Source: Rachicladosporium sp. CCFEE 5018
Taxonomy: Eukaryota; Ascomycota; Dothideomycetes; Cladosporiales; Cladosporiaceae
DNA: 64,000 nt
Reading direction: 5' to 3'
Assembly: GCA_002077045.2 (NCBI GenBank)
Contig: KZ111169.1
Coordinates: 124,001-188,000 of the forward strand
Below, piece by piece: positions 45,041 through 54,995 of this stretch. The position numbers were made by a program, and so were the translations under genes. The notes beneath the pieces were generated by a model. The model made no database searches, was not told the DNA's origin, and was given only the letters and a program-made list of their open reading frames with translations. The number at the start of each line of letters is the position of its first letter. Within the stretch, counting starts at the first letter, position 1.

Positions 45041-48010
45041 ATGGCAGAAGTACCGTCAAGCCGGTTGGCATCAGAGGTGCGAGGCATGAACCTGAAAGAG
45101 GAAGGAAGCGATGCGGAAGATATGGACACTATACCTGTGGCACTGCCGGCGGACGGTGATCGGTCGCCGGTTCTCGCATCAGCGGCAGATAGCAGCACAC
45201 CTCGAGATGTCAGACGGCCCTCTCGGTCACCGACAAAGATACAGAGTGCCACGCAATCGCCCATGCCTAAGACGGAGGAGGAAGACCACATCGGCGGCGG
45301 AGTGTCGCTGAAGCTCGAGCCTGGGAAGCAGCCGAAGCTGTCGCGATCAGTGTCACAAAAGGTCGAAAAGAGGGCGCCACAAATGTTCTTGGAGTATGAG
45401 AACAAGACTTCAGAAGCCACGAGTAGCTTCCAGGTGCTGCCGGAATGCATTTACGCCAATAAGTACATGGGCATCACTGACCCAGCGCTAGAGTGCGACT
45501 GTGCTGAAGAGTGGGGTGAGTGGCAACAGCATCAATCAAGACGATGGGCAGGACTAACGCATTCTGCAGACGCAACCACCAAACACAATAATGCCTGTGG
45601 CGAAGATTCAGACTGCATCAATCGCGCCACCAAAATGGAATGCGCCCGAGATTGTGGGTGTGGTTCGGCCTGCGAAAATCAAAGGTTCTTACGGAAACAG
45701 TGGGCAAACGTCTCTGTCATCAAGACAGAGAAGAAAGGCTATGGCTTGCGAGCAGACTCTGACCTCGAGCCGAATGACTTTGTTTTCGAGTATATCGGCG
45801 AAGTCATTGGTGAGCAGGTCTTCCGGCGGAAGATGCAGCAGTACGACGAAGAGGGCATCAAGCATTTCTACTTTATGTCGCTCAACAAAGGCGAATTCGT
45901 CGATGCGACGAAGAAAGGCAACCTTGGACGATTCTGCAATCACTCGTGCAACCCGAATGCGTACGTCGACAAATGGGTGGTTGGCGATCGATTACGCATG
46001 GGCATCTTTGCCGAGCGGCATATTAAAGCTGGCGAGGAGATCGTCTTCAACTACAACGTCGATCGATATGGCGCAGACCCACAGCCTTGCTACTGTGGCG
46101 AGCCCAACTGCACTGGCTATATTGGTGGCCGGACACAGACAGAGCGCGCCACCAAGCTGTCGAAAGCTACGATCGAGGCTCTCGGTATCGATGATGCGGA
46201 CGCATGGGACACAGCAACTGCGAAGAAGCCGAGGAAGAAGAAGACCGGCGAGGACGATGAGGAGTACGTCAACAACGTTGAGCCTAGGGAGCTTGACGAA
46301 GGTGGCGTACGCAGTGTCATGGCTCAGCTACCGCAATGCAAGGAGAAGTGGATTGCAGTCAAGCTTCTCAACCGATTACAACGGGCAACGGACGCGCATA
46401 TCATCAATCAGGTTGTGCGAATGCACGGCTATCGACATCTCAAGACTGCGATCGGCAACTTCTTTGACGATGTCAACATCTGCTTGCAGATCCTGGATGT
46501 GCTCGATAAGCTGCCGCGCATCACCAAGAACAAGATCCAGGATTCCAAAATCGAGGACGCCGTACTTCCGCTGGTCGAGAATGAAGATGAGCGCGTGTCA
46601 AGTCAAGCAAAGGCATTACTAGAGGCATGGAGCAAGCTCGAGATTGGCTATCGGATACCACGCATGAAGCGGGACCCAGCGCTGGACAGTGGACGCAAGG
46701 CTGATCGTCGCGATGACACCCGTCGACGAACACGATCACGATCGCGAAGCAAGTCACCTGATCGGATAAGTGCGCCCACTGGGCCGCGAACGAACGCACC
46801 CATGCGGCATGCATTCCGTCCACCACCTCGCTTCCGTCCACCTCCTCCTGCCGGTGATCTGCCGCCAGGTTGGTTCCAATCGATAGCACCGAATGGGTCC
46901 ATCTACTACTACGACCGAGGTGGGAACACATCATGGCAGCGTCCGAGTATGCCCGCGATGCCAGCACCACCACCACCACCACCCAAAGCCATCTCAGATC
47001 AGCAGGCAATACAAGACCTGATCAAGAACATTGTCGGCACCCAGACCGAGACATCAAAGCCCGTACCTGTCGTTGCGCCCGTGGAGACGCCCAAGAAGGA
47101 GCGGAAGGAGGACAAGTGGAAGTCACTGCCCGAGGAGAAGCAAAAGAAGCTGTACGAGGGCACACTGCAACCACACATCATGCATGTCGTCAACAAGTTC
47201 AAGAAGAAGATGGACAAGGAGGATCTGAAGAAGTTGGCTAAGGAGATCAGCAAGAAAATCGTCGCCACTGATTTCAAGAGCAAGCGAATTGAGCATCCTT
47301 CGAAGATCAGCGATAAGCATGCAAAGAGCGTGAGAAAATATGCACATGAGACATTTGCACGGGCGATCAAGAAGAAAGCGGAGCATGACAAGCGGAAGAG
47401 CTCGAAGGCTGCTCCCGGCGAGGAGAGCCATACACCGCCTGGCTCGCCGCAAGCTACTGCTGGTTCTGCGGACATCGACGAGCCTGTGCTGTCTGATGAT
47501 GAGGACGACACACTTGGGCCGGAAGCAACGCCCGCAGGGTCCGAGAGCTCGACGGCACTGAAACGACATCGCGATGAGGACGACACGAACGATGCTGCTG
47601 ATGACGCCGTCTTGAAGAAGCTGCGTACAGAGCAAGGCGACTCCACGCCTCCTGCCCCGCCACCTCCTCCGCCACCTGCGGACTTCGACCAAGATCCCAT
47701 GGACACTGATATCGACACAGTCCGCGATATCACCGCCACTGACGGCGAGACAATCGCAATTGACACCTCGCTTGATGTTCCAAATGGAGATGATGCTAAT
47801 GCCGGCTTCTCGATCAAGGGCGCATCGAGCAGACCTGGCTCAGCCCACGCTGATCACAAGTCTTTCGAGCCAATGCAGACCGCTACTCCACCCACCACTG
47901 GGTCTCCAGACCAAGATGAAGCGGACAAGGCTGCTAAGCGGGCGGCTTTTGGTGGGATGAATCCGGCTAGGATGAGGCAGCTGGGTTTGTTGGATGGGTG
48001 CGTTGAGTGA
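45041..48010 (+). CDS. SET2: Histone H3K36 methyltransferase SET2, complete (copy B)
   Basis: Complete SET2, 971 aa after removal of a 54-bp intron (45516-45569). It methylates H3K36 while bound to elongating Pol II. Domains in order: acidic N-terminus, AWS (from about 153), SET (about 205-325, with F-C-N-H-S-C-N-P-N and E-E-I-V-F-N-Y-N), post-SET C-Y-C-G-E-P-N-C, a helical middle region, an Arg/Ser stretch, WW motif (LPPGWFQSIAPNGSIYYYD), then an SRI domain for the phosphorylated Pol II tail (H-I-M-H-V-V-N-K-F-K-K-K-M-D to F-A-R-A-I-K-K-K) and a long acidic tail. The intron is a multiple of three with no stop in this copy, so retention would add 18 residues inside AWS; the TAG in copy A argues it is normally removed. 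Confidence 0.95.
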   Translation: MAEVPSSRLASEVRGMNLKEEGSDAEDMDTIPVALPADGDRSPVLASAADSSTPRDVRRPSRSPTKIQSATQSPMPKTEEEDHIGGGVSLKLEPGKQPKLSRSVSQKVEKRAPQMFLEYENKTSEATSSFQVLPECIYANKYMGITDPALECDCAEEWGEWQQHQSRRWAGLTHSADATTKHNNACGEDSDCINRATKMECARDCGCGSACENQRFLRKQWANVSVIKTEKKGYGLRADSDLEPNDFVFEYIGEVIGEQVFRRKMQQYDEEGIKHFYFMSLNKGEFVDATKKGNLGRFCNHSCNPNAYVDKWVVGDRLRMGIFAERHIKAGEEIVFNYNVDRYGADPQPCYCGEPNCTGYIGGRTQTERATKLSKATIEALGIDDADAWDTATAKKPRKKKTGEDDEEYVNNVEPRELDEGGVRSVMAQLPQCKEKWIAVKLLNRLQRATDAHIINQVVRMHGYRHLKTAIGNFFDDVNICLQILDVLDKLPRITKNKIQDSKIEDAVLPLVENEDERVSSQAKALLEAWSKLEIGYRIPRMKRDPALDSGRKADRRDDTRRRTRSRSRSKSPDRISAPTGPRTNAPMRHAFRPPPRFRPPPPAGDLPPGWFQSIAPNGSIYYYDRGGNTSWQRPSMPAMPAPPPPPPKAISDQQAIQDLIKNIVGTQTETSKPVPVVAPVETPKKERKEDKWKSLPEEKQKKLYEGTLQPHIMHVVNKFKKKMDKEDLKKLAKEISKKIVATDFKSKRIEHPSKISDKHAKSVRKYAHETFARAIKKKAEHDKRKSSKAAPGEESHTPPGSPQATAGSADIDEPVLSDDEDDTLGPEATPAGSESSTALKRHRDEDDTNDAADDAVLKKLRTEQGDSTPPAPPPPPPPADFDQDPMDTDIDTVRDITATDGETIAIDTSLDVPNGDDANAGFSIKGASSRPGSAHADHKSFEPMQTATPPTTGSPDQDEADKAAKRAAFGGMNPARMRQLGLLDGCVE

Positions 48011-48276
48011 GTCGCTGAGGTCGCTTGGAAGTCCTAGCAAATGGCGAATGTGGCGAGTCGCGCGAGCGATGTCAGCCAGGCTGTCAGGAGGCGATAGTGT
48101 TGTAACGTATTTATTAAGCGTCCAGCGTTGGCAACGAGCAACCTTTGCTGTCAAGTGCCGGGAAACGGCTTTCGGGGCTTTCACCGCGCCGATGTGGTCG
48201 CTTCGCATGCGCGCTGAGCAGATGGGTCGCATCGTAGGATAGACACAAGTCATAGGTGCGAACCCGCATGAGCGCC

Positions 48277-48750
48277 TCAATCCCCGAATAAGTCTCTCCC
48301 TCCATCCCCCCCACTCGCGTCAGCACTCCACAAACTCCACCCCACGACTCTCCATCCCTCGCCTCCCCTGCCTGTCCAGCCTCCCATAGCTGCTACGAAG
48401 CCCACACGATCGTCAGCCGGAATGCGGATCCACAGATCCTGACCCTCAAGTTTGAGGATGTCGATCGGGATGGCTCCACCGTGAAGACCGAGGAATTGAG
48501 AGAGTGCCGATGTGAGATGGAGATGAGCTGTTAGTGCATCCAGAGGCGGATAGTCCAGATACGAAGACGGGGATTTGGCAGAGACGAGGGAAAGGTGGAT
48601 GTAAGACCATTGTGGATTGCGAAGGGTAAAATTTGTCAAAGTCTGGGTCTTTGGGGTTCGGACACGCTTCTTGGATGATGTGGAGGTCTGCGTGGCAGGC
48701 TGAGTGGGAGCCGTGACAGCTACCTCCGCCATCGAGACGTCCTCTGCCAT
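48277..48750 (-). CDS. POP8: RNase P/MRP subunit POP8
   Basis: Single-exon gene of 157 aa starting with ATG at 48750. It resembles the fungal POP8 protein of nuclear RNase P and RNase MRP, which process pre-tRNA and pre-rRNA. Evidence: the core block N-P-Q-W-S-Y-I-H-L-S-L-V, then L-T-A-H-L-H-L-T-S-A-L-S-Q-F-L-G-L-H-G and I-P-I-D-I-L-K-L-E-G-Q-D-L-W-I-R-I-P, ending in a Gly/Trp-rich strand. The N-terminal 35 residues are low complexity with a basic patch (SSKKRVRTPK). It is convergent with SET2, with 266 bp between the stop codons. Confidence 0.82.
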   Translation of the reverse strand: MAEDVSMAEVAVTAPTQPATQTSTSSKKRVRTPKTQTLTNFTLRNPQWSYIHLSLVSAKSPSSYLDYPPLDALTAHLHLTSALSQFLGLHGGAIPIDILKLEGQDLWIRIPADDRVGFVAAMGGWTGRGGEGWRVVGWSLWSADASGGDGGRDLFGD

Positions 48751-49226
48751 GATCTTGGTGTACGGTCAAGGATTCTTGATGTCAAATACGCGATATCTGG
48801 TAGATGAGGCTTGACGCAGTGGTAACATTCACGTACCGGCAGTAGCTCCGGCAGTTGTGAGCCAATCAGGTGATCTCTCCTGTAGACTGACCTTCGCTAC
48901 ATGTTCCCGTACATCTCTGGACGACACAACATCTCGAAACGTTCCAACGCTCTGATGTGGACAGTAAAACGGCCACACGAATGATAAAATTTCCCTGTAT
49001 TCTGCGATCCAAGCCTCACTGCCCGCAACAGCGCTACAACACGATCTCTGTAAAATCTGTAAGATCGCCTCATGGATCATCTCTCTGTGCATCTCAAGAT
49101 GGCGGTGCAAGCAAGATCTCAAGCAATGTCCCCGCAAACATACGAGCAGACTATGAGAGCAATAGGTACTGTTGAGATCTCCCCTGCGCGGATGCAAGGC
49201 TGCCTGACCAAACTCGCCCGCATCCC
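48751..49226. other. Divergent intergenic POP8 / unknown family gene 1
   Basis: This 476-bp head-to-head region would contain both promoters. No other coding or RNA feature recognised. Confidence 0.4.
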
Positions 49227-50170
49227 ATGACTGAGACAGTGAGCTTCTTTGATGTCCGCGGACAGGCCATCGGTGAGCACCTCCCCCTGTTTTCAACGCC
49301 TACATCACTGACTCCTTCATCGAAGCCAACGCAAGGCTTCTCTCCAGGGCTGTCCTACCAAAGCGTTCGATACAGCTCGAGAAGTTCGACCCAATATTCG
49401 ACATTGTGCTCGTGCGCAGTACCGAAAAGTATCGTGCCGTGGTTGTATGGCAGGAAATGTCTAAATTACGTGCCTGGCATCAATTCCTCGCCGGGCCTGG
49501 ACACAGCACTCCCAAGGGAGCGCTCCACTTACTACTGCAAGAGAGTGTACGACTGCTGATGAAGTGCGATAGCTGGTCAGCGCCCAATCTTCTAAACGCT
49601 GAGATGATGAGCGTGCAGGGTGACAGCTGGCTTGCTATGGACTCAGAGATTGCAAGAAGGCCAGTTTGGAACCAAGCGACAGGTCGTGCTTTCGATGGCG
49701 GTCCTCCTTACGACATCGGTCACTTTTCTCCGTACATGAATCCTGGTGCCTGTTTAGCCTTTGGACTGCCAAGGTCAGGAAAGGGGCTGTTCAGGCGGAA
49801 GAGCCAATACTTCCCAGCAGAGCCTTCCACTGGTATTGTCTTGCATCCAGATATGCCTGACATTTGGCCCTGCGCGATGTCCGACATGCCAATGATCAAC
49901 GTCACAGAGCCGCGCACAGTAGTAACTGACCTCACAGACATTGCCATGGCAAACTCTGAAGCCGGAGACACTGGCATTGCAGACACCAGCACTTCAAGAA
50001 TTGAGAACTTGACAAACAGAATCTCAAATCCGGGCATCGACGCCATGGTCACTACAGATACTAGCTCTGCGGATTCAAGCGCTGGAGACTCGGACGCTCA
50101 CAGCTTCTACACCTCACCGCAGTCGTGGGCTCAGATCGTCCGCTCTATCGGCTCTGCAAGGAGAGCTTAG
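49227..50170 (+). CDS. Tandem unknown family, member 1
   Basis: Not a recognised family. Exon 1 (49227-49272) and exon 2 (49326-50170) join to 296 aa through a phase-1 intron with a GTGAGC donor, a CTGAC branch and a GAAG acceptor. The junction reads R-G-Q-A-I/A-N-A-R. A conserved core follows (about residues 15-125): F-D-P-I-F-D-I-V-L-V-R, Y-R-A-V-V-V-W-Q, W-H-Q-F-L-A-G-P-G, L-L-L-Q-E-S-V-R-L-L and V-Q-G-D-S-W-L-A-M-D. The C-terminal half is Ser/Thr/Asp-rich and looks disordered. Members 2 and 3 follow on the same strand. No signal peptide or TM is evident. Function unknown. Confidence 0.65.
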
Positions 50171-50567
50171 AGATGAAAGAACGTAACTGTCCGTGGTAAT
50201 TAGATACTAGAACTGGAGACAGTGACCTAGCATAAGTATACCTCATCTCCCTTCGTCATTTCATTCCCGTCCCAGTCCTTCTGCAAATTGATGCCTGTGG
50301 TCCCTTGGCCGAGCTGCATTCAGTGATATGGTATGCGCGACCCAGAGCCACGAATGGAGAACCCGCAGTAGACTCGTACACAATTCAAGACGCTTCTACG
50401 GTCACCTAGTCTTGTGGAGTGGCTCCCTACGAGAAAGACGGCACGAGAAGACCAGGTATGATTCCCTTTGGTTGAAGTGAAAAATGCAGTCCCACATAAG
50501 ACTTCCCGTATCTCCATTCGAAGCGCCCTGATCCATCCTCTCCCTCGCCTATGTCCACAAATAGTCA
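50171..50567. other. Intergenic between family members 1 and 2
   Basis: This 397-bp region holds the presumed terminator and promoter; nothing else recognised. Confidence 0.35.
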
Positions 50568-51407
50568 ATGTCGAACACGATACATATCTTCTCGCTTCGC
50601 AAGCAAATCGTTGGTAAGGCAGACTGCTCCTGGCTTGCACACTCGCACTCACTGACAATGTATGCCAAAGCGAATGCCCGCCCGCTTTTCAGAAGTCTGC
50701 AGCCATCTCGCATACTAATGGAACGCAATATTGATCCTCAATTCGACGTCGTTGTTGTCAGACCCGACGGTGGTGGCTACCGCGCCATGATCACGTGGCA
50801 GAGCGTCCATCATGTTGATCACGAATGGCATCAATTCGTCTACGGGCCGGGCAACCCTTCGCCGGCGGGTGATCTTGCTGCGCTTTTCGCGGAGACCGTC
50901 CGGTTGCTCACGGAGGCTAGAGGATGGGTTGCTACGGTGCGAACAGATTTTGAGATCATAAGTACGCAAGGAGCAAGCCTAGTCACTATGGACACTGCGG
51001 TCGCCCAGAGCGCACTGTGGCAGCAGGTAGCAGGCCAGGGCACAGGGGTAGGCTCGGTTCCAGCGCCGTCTAATGTACAGGTCACGAGGAACGTAGCTAC
51101 TGCGGCTCCTACGTCGCGAGCTGTGAATGGCAGTACCGCGCAGACTCCGAGTAGTGCAGCTGCTGTCGTCGTACCATCACAAGCCACGAATGCGAATCTC
51201 GCCCAAGCTTCGCATTCTGCGCCGAGCGCGAAGACTCCAGGCGACCAGGCTTACACCCCGCGTCCTCACAACTCGCATACTGAGGAATGGACGTCCGCAG
51301 CGTTCCCTCCGGCTAAAGAAGCAGCACCAGGGTTAGCGAAGACTGGTGGGGTGAAGAAAGAGAATAAGGCGGATTCTGATGATGAGATGAGCACTCAAGA
51401 GGAGTGA
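50568..51407 (+). CDS. Tandem unknown family, member 2
   Basis: Exon 1 (50568-50613) is 46 nt, the same length as in member 1, and exon 2 runs 50671-51407, giving 260 aa. The intron is 57 bp, a multiple of three without a stop, so it could also be read through; the aligned junction (R-K-Q-I-V/A-N-A-R) argues for splicing. The core matches member 1: D-P-Q-F-D-V-V-V-V-R, Y-R-A-M-I-T-W-Q, W-H-Q-F-V-Y-G-P-G, L-F-A-E-T-V-R-L-L and T-Q-G-A-S-L-V-T-M-D. The tail is Ala/Ser/Thr-rich and ends in a charged stretch (KKENKADSDDEMSTQEE), which suggests a nuclear or scaffold-associated protein, but this is weak. Function unknown. Confidence 0.65.
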   Translation: MSNTIHIFSLRKQIVGKADCSWLAHSHSLTMYAKANARPLFRSLQPSRILMERNIDPQFDVVVVRPDGGGYRAMITWQSVHHVDHEWHQFVYGPGNPSPAGDLAALFAETVRLLTEARGWVATVRTDFEIISTQGASLVTMDTAVAQSALWQQVAGQGTGVGSVPAPSNVQVTRNVATAAPTSRAVNGSTAQTPSSAAAVVVPSQATNANLAQASHSAPSAKTPGDQAYTPRPHNSHTEEWTSAAFPPAKEAAPGLAKTGGVKKENKADSDDEMSTQEE

Positions 51408-51839
51408 TATAGTGGGCAGTGAGAACGTCCATAGCGCATTTGGAGTTAGTTAGAACACACAGCAAGTAAAGCAATCCTGAATGCCGGACCACAACGAGAG
51501 CGTATCTTGGCAAGTCATCCGCGGGAGTATACGGTCGCCTTATTGAGCAGTCGGCGAACGAACGCAAATCAGTGGGTGAGCCATTCTCCCTGGAAACACT
51601 GATGATAGCTGCGCTGCTGCGCGCGTGGTCGCCCGGGTAGTAGGAAGATCTCCGAATTGCATCGCGAGATCTCTATGTGCGATCGATGCAAGATGGAGAC
51701 AATAAGTGATCGAGATGGCGATGTGGTTTTGCCACATGCATTCCCAATGAATAAGGGGAGCAGAGTTCATAAGACCGTTGAATCAGGAGCCGCAACGCTC
51801 TTGCGAAAACTCACGATCAGCACGTGCTTGAGATTGGCA
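51408..51839. other. Intergenic upstream of family member 3
   Basis: This stretch contains an open frame from 51657 that continues into the first exon of member 3, with ATGs at 51678 and 51693. Whether those are real starts for member 3 is unclear because members 1 and 2 start 15 codons before their intron. Confidence 0.3.
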
Positions 51840-52534
51840 GCTATTCGACATCTTGGTATCCCTGCTATTCGTGAACAAGCTTTGGGTAAGTCAAGCATTG
51901 CCATCCACTGACTATTCGAATACAAGCGCTGACTGATCGAGCAAACGCACGAATTCTGTTCAGGATCTTGCAACCCCGACAGGTCCAAGATGAGCAGGGT
52001 AAAGACCCCACGTTCGCGATCGTCCTCAGTCGCCAGGATGAAGTATTCCATGCCACGATTGTCTGGCAAAGTAGCACACGCCCATTCCACGGAGAATGGC
52101 ATCATTTCATCCGTGGCCGTCCTCAGCATGCTGCATGGGATTCGTAACTTCATCTCCTGGCTGAAAGTGTTAGTCTGCTGGCACATAGCGGTCGTTGGAC
52201 AGCTCCCGAGGAGCCTGGCACCGAAATGTTATATACCTCAGCCGGTGGCAATGTTGTCATGGAGTCGGCGATCGCGCAGAGGTTAGCGCGGACGCGCGTA
52301 CCTGCTGGCAATGGCGGATTGCCAGGACCACCGGTGATGCCGCAGCGAGCGGATGCTGCCAGAGAAGCCAGTCCAAGAGCTGCAGTCGCTCGCTCGTCAG
52401 CACCAAGCGGCGCTTCTGCGCCAGATAATAAGCCGGCCGGCATGCCTGAGGATGCTCTCCCCCGGACGCCAGTCATGCAGCCTGTTACCGCAGCAAAGAA
52501 AGTGAAGAATGAGGATGTAGAAATGAGCAATTGA
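51840..52534 (+). pseudogene. Tandem unknown family, member 3, broken
   Basis: The exon equivalent to exon 1 (51840-51885) ends I-R-E-Q-A-L and splices (GTAAGT donor, TCGAG acceptor) to A-N-A-R-I-L-F-R-I-L-Q-P at 51942. The core continues D-P-T-F-A-I-V-L-S-R, F-H-A-T-I-V-W-Q and E-W-H-H-F-I-R-G, then hits TAA at 52145-52147. The same frame goes on without another stop to TGA at 52532-52534, with L-H-L-L-A-E-S-V-S-L-L and a charged tail K-V-K-N-E-D-V-E-M. There is no ATG at the position used by members 1 and 2; an upstream one in frame exists. One nonsense codon therefore breaks an otherwise readable gene. Confidence 0.6.
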
Positions 52535-52747
52535 CAATGGTGGAGTAGAAACATAATGTAGTGTAGCTTGGGATAGCTGCCAGAAGGAATGGCTTCGATA
52601 GCAGCGCTCCCAGATCTGGTGGCCTTAGGTGTTCCTGGTGCTCCCATGCGTCGCTCATCCAAGCACCACCCAGGGGGACCGTGTACCCTCAGTTCCTCAC
52701 ACCGAACGCCATGCTAATCACGTTGAAAAAGCTCACACGCACCCAAG

Positions 52748-53137
52748 TTAGACGTCTTCGCCCGTACTGCCATCCCTCGGAATATAGTGCACGCCCGCGT
52801 TCTCAGCGGCATTGATATACTCGTCCGGCAACTACAAATCTATCAGCAGAGTCCCCGTTCACCACAACAACACATCGCTCACCACCCCCTCAACCTTCAC
52901 AGCATAAGTCCCCGGCGTATAGCCTTGTAACCGCTGCCACTTCGCCACCCAACTGCTCTCCGGGTCCGCCAATGCGATCATGCCCTCAAAAACTGCACTA
53001 GTGCATTCTTGTAGGCTGTCGGGATTTTGCCGTATCTCAAGAAAGTCTTCGCAGTTTGGACAGCCGTTCTGGAGGAATTTTGTCGCGGATTGGACGAAAG
53101 AGCAGACCATGCAAGCGCGGAGGCCGCGATTGGACAT
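52748..53137 (-). CDS. SPT4: Transcription elongation factor SPT4
   Basis: SPT4 is the zinc-binding partner of SPT5 in the DSIF elongation factor. Exon 1 (52883-53137) and exon 2 (52748-52831) join to 112 aa. The start at 53137 gives MSNRGLRACMVC; the frame upstream of it is not needed. The four zinc ligands are visible (C-M-V-C and C-P-N-C), followed by F-E-G-M-I-A-L-A-D-P and S-S-W-V-A-K-W-Q-R-L-Q-G-Y-T-P-G-T-Y-A. The intron (GTG/GTGAGC to TTTGTAG) restores the expected C-terminus L-P-D-E-Y-I and H-Y-I-P-R-D-G; reading through would end after a few unrelated residues. Length fits the family. Divergent from PPT1. Confidence 0.93.
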
Positions 53138-53510
53138 CGTGACAGGATGTATGCTGTAATTTCGAGTGTGATGCTTGCGGTGTGCGAATTCCAAAGCCTT
53201 CAGTGAAAGTCGGAGTTCTTGGAAGAAGAGAACGATGAAGTGGAAGACATGCCGTCAATATGTGAGGACAGGCCGCACAGACCTTCTGCGGCTCAAATAA
53301 GGTTCCATGAAGGCTAACATTTGACTTCATGTGTGAAGGGCCAGACTTGACCTCACACGACACTTTTGTAGAGCTTAGCAGAGTATCAATACGGTTCAGA
53401 ATAGCGATCAAGCCTCAGCAGCGACACACACAACCCTCTCCGAACCCTGCTTCGCCCATGAAAAGCCCTCCAGCGACTGCACGCCACTCCCAAAGTCACA
53501 ACCGCCCACT
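53138..53510. promoter_or_regulatory. Bidirectional SPT4/PPT1 promoter region
   Basis: This 373-bp head-to-head intergenic region between two housekeeping genes must hold both promoters. No specific element was recognised. Confidence 0.5.
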
Positions 53511-54995
53511 ATGGCCGCCGAAGACGCCGTCTCGCTGAAGAACAAGGGCAACGATGCCTTCAAAGCCCATGACTGGGCCAGTGCAGTCGACTACTACACC
53601 AAAGCAATTGAGGCGAACGATCAAGAACCCTCATTCTACACGAACCGCGCGCAGGCATATATCAAGCAAGAAGCATATGGCTACGCAATAGCAGATGCCT
53701 CGAAAGCCATAGAACTCGACCAGAACTTCGTGAAAGCTTACTACCGAAGAGCGATGGCGAATACGGCTGTGTTGAGACATGCGGACGCAATACACGATTG
53801 GAAGATCGTCGTGCGGAAGAACCCCGCAGACAAGACGGCGAAGATGCAGTACGAAGCTTGCCAGAAGATGGTGAAGCGAGATGCATTCCTCAAAGCGATC
53901 GAAGTCGCCGATGCGCCAAGTGCAGCCGAAGGCTTAGATCTGGAGAACATGGTCGTAGAATCCTCCTACGACGGCGTACCATTGAAAGAAGAGATGACGC
54001 AAGACTTCATAGACGACATGATCGAGCGCTTCAAGACCGGCAAACTCCTGCACAAAAAGTACGTCTACCAGATCATCCTCAAGGTAAAAGATATAGTCTA
54101 TAACGAGCCCACGATGGTCGAGACGCACATCCAGTCCGGGAAGAAACTCACAGTCTGCGGCGATACGCATGGCCAGTACTTCGACCTGCTGGAGATCTTC
54201 CGGTTGAATGGCTATCCTTCAGCAACACACGGCTATCTCTTCAACGGCGACTTCGTGGACCGCGGATCCTGGAGCTCAGAAATCGCACTACTGTTGTATG
54301 CGTATAAATGGATGTATCCCTCGAGCTTCTTCCTCAACCGCGGCAACCACGAGACGGACGATATGAATCGGATGTACGGGTTTGAGGGCGAGTGCAAGCA
54401 CAAGTACAACGAGCGGGTGTTTAAGATCTTCTCCGAGTCGTTCTCTGCTCTACCCCTCGCGACACTTATCGGCGACAAATACTTGACTCTCCACGGCGGG
54501 CTCTTCTCAGACGATAAGATCACGCTGGACGACATCCGCAAACTCAACCGCCACAATCAACGCCAACCAGGCCAATCCGGTCTGATGATGGAGATGCTCT
54601 GGACCGACCCCCAACCCCAACCTGGTCGCGGCCCCTCAAAACGAGGCGTGGGACTACAATTCGGACCAGACGTGACGAAGCGATTCTGCGAAGCCAACAA
54701 TCTCAAAGCCATCATCCGGTCACATGAAGTGCGAATGGATGGCTACGAGGTTGAGCATAATGGGCACTGCATCACAGTCTTCTCTGCACCACGGTATTGC
54801 GACTCAACGGAGAATAAAGGCGCGTACATTAACTTTGACAACTCGTATGAGCCGGAGTATCACCAATTCGACGCGGTGCCGCATCCGGACATAAAGCCCA
54901 TGGTAAGCTACCCTTTGTCGCACACCAAGCATGAAGAGCCCGTTATTGACTGACACTCACAGGCATACGCGAACAATGGCATGATGGGGATGTAG
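53511..54995 (+). CDS. PPT1: Serine/threonine protein phosphatase 5
   Basis: This is a PP5/Ppt1-type phosphatase that acts with Hsp90. Exon 1 (53511-54902) and a 33-nt last exon (54963-54995) join to 474 aa. Three TPR repeats lie at about residues 7-110 (L-K-N-K-G-N-D-A-F-K and A-Y-Y-R-R-A-M-A). The PPP catalytic domain follows with metal-binding motifs GDTHGQ, GDFVDRG and RGNHE, then LHGGL and S-H-E-V-R-M-D-G-Y-E-V. The spliced C-terminus is D-I-K-P-M-A-Y-A-N-N-G-M-M-G-M, as expected for the family; without splicing the frame runs into unrelated residues and stops at 54953. Complete and intact. Confidence 0.95.

Larger units (their letters stand above)
30095..47009. repeat. Duplicated segment, copy B
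   Basis: Partner of 1-16814 with the same genes, order and strands. Here SET2 runs on through 48010 and ATP15 has its last exon, so this copy sits in continuous sequence on both sides. The match to copy A ends at 47009 only because copy A stops at the N run. The left boundary is fuzzy because the ATP15 second intron aligns poorly. Confidence 0.9.

Noticed and set aside
46965..46983. Run of CCA/CAC triplets near the end of the copy A match
   Set aside because: It encodes the Pro-rich linker of SET2. It may have helped break the assembly but is not a separate feature.
1..47009. Transposon-mediated duplication as the source of the repeat
   Set aside because: No terminal repeats, target-site duplication or transposase were seen, and both copy A ends are cut inside genes.
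46999..47817. 272-codon minus-strand frame inside SET2 copy B
   Set aside because: Antisense shadow of the low-complexity SET2 tail; no motif or splice support.
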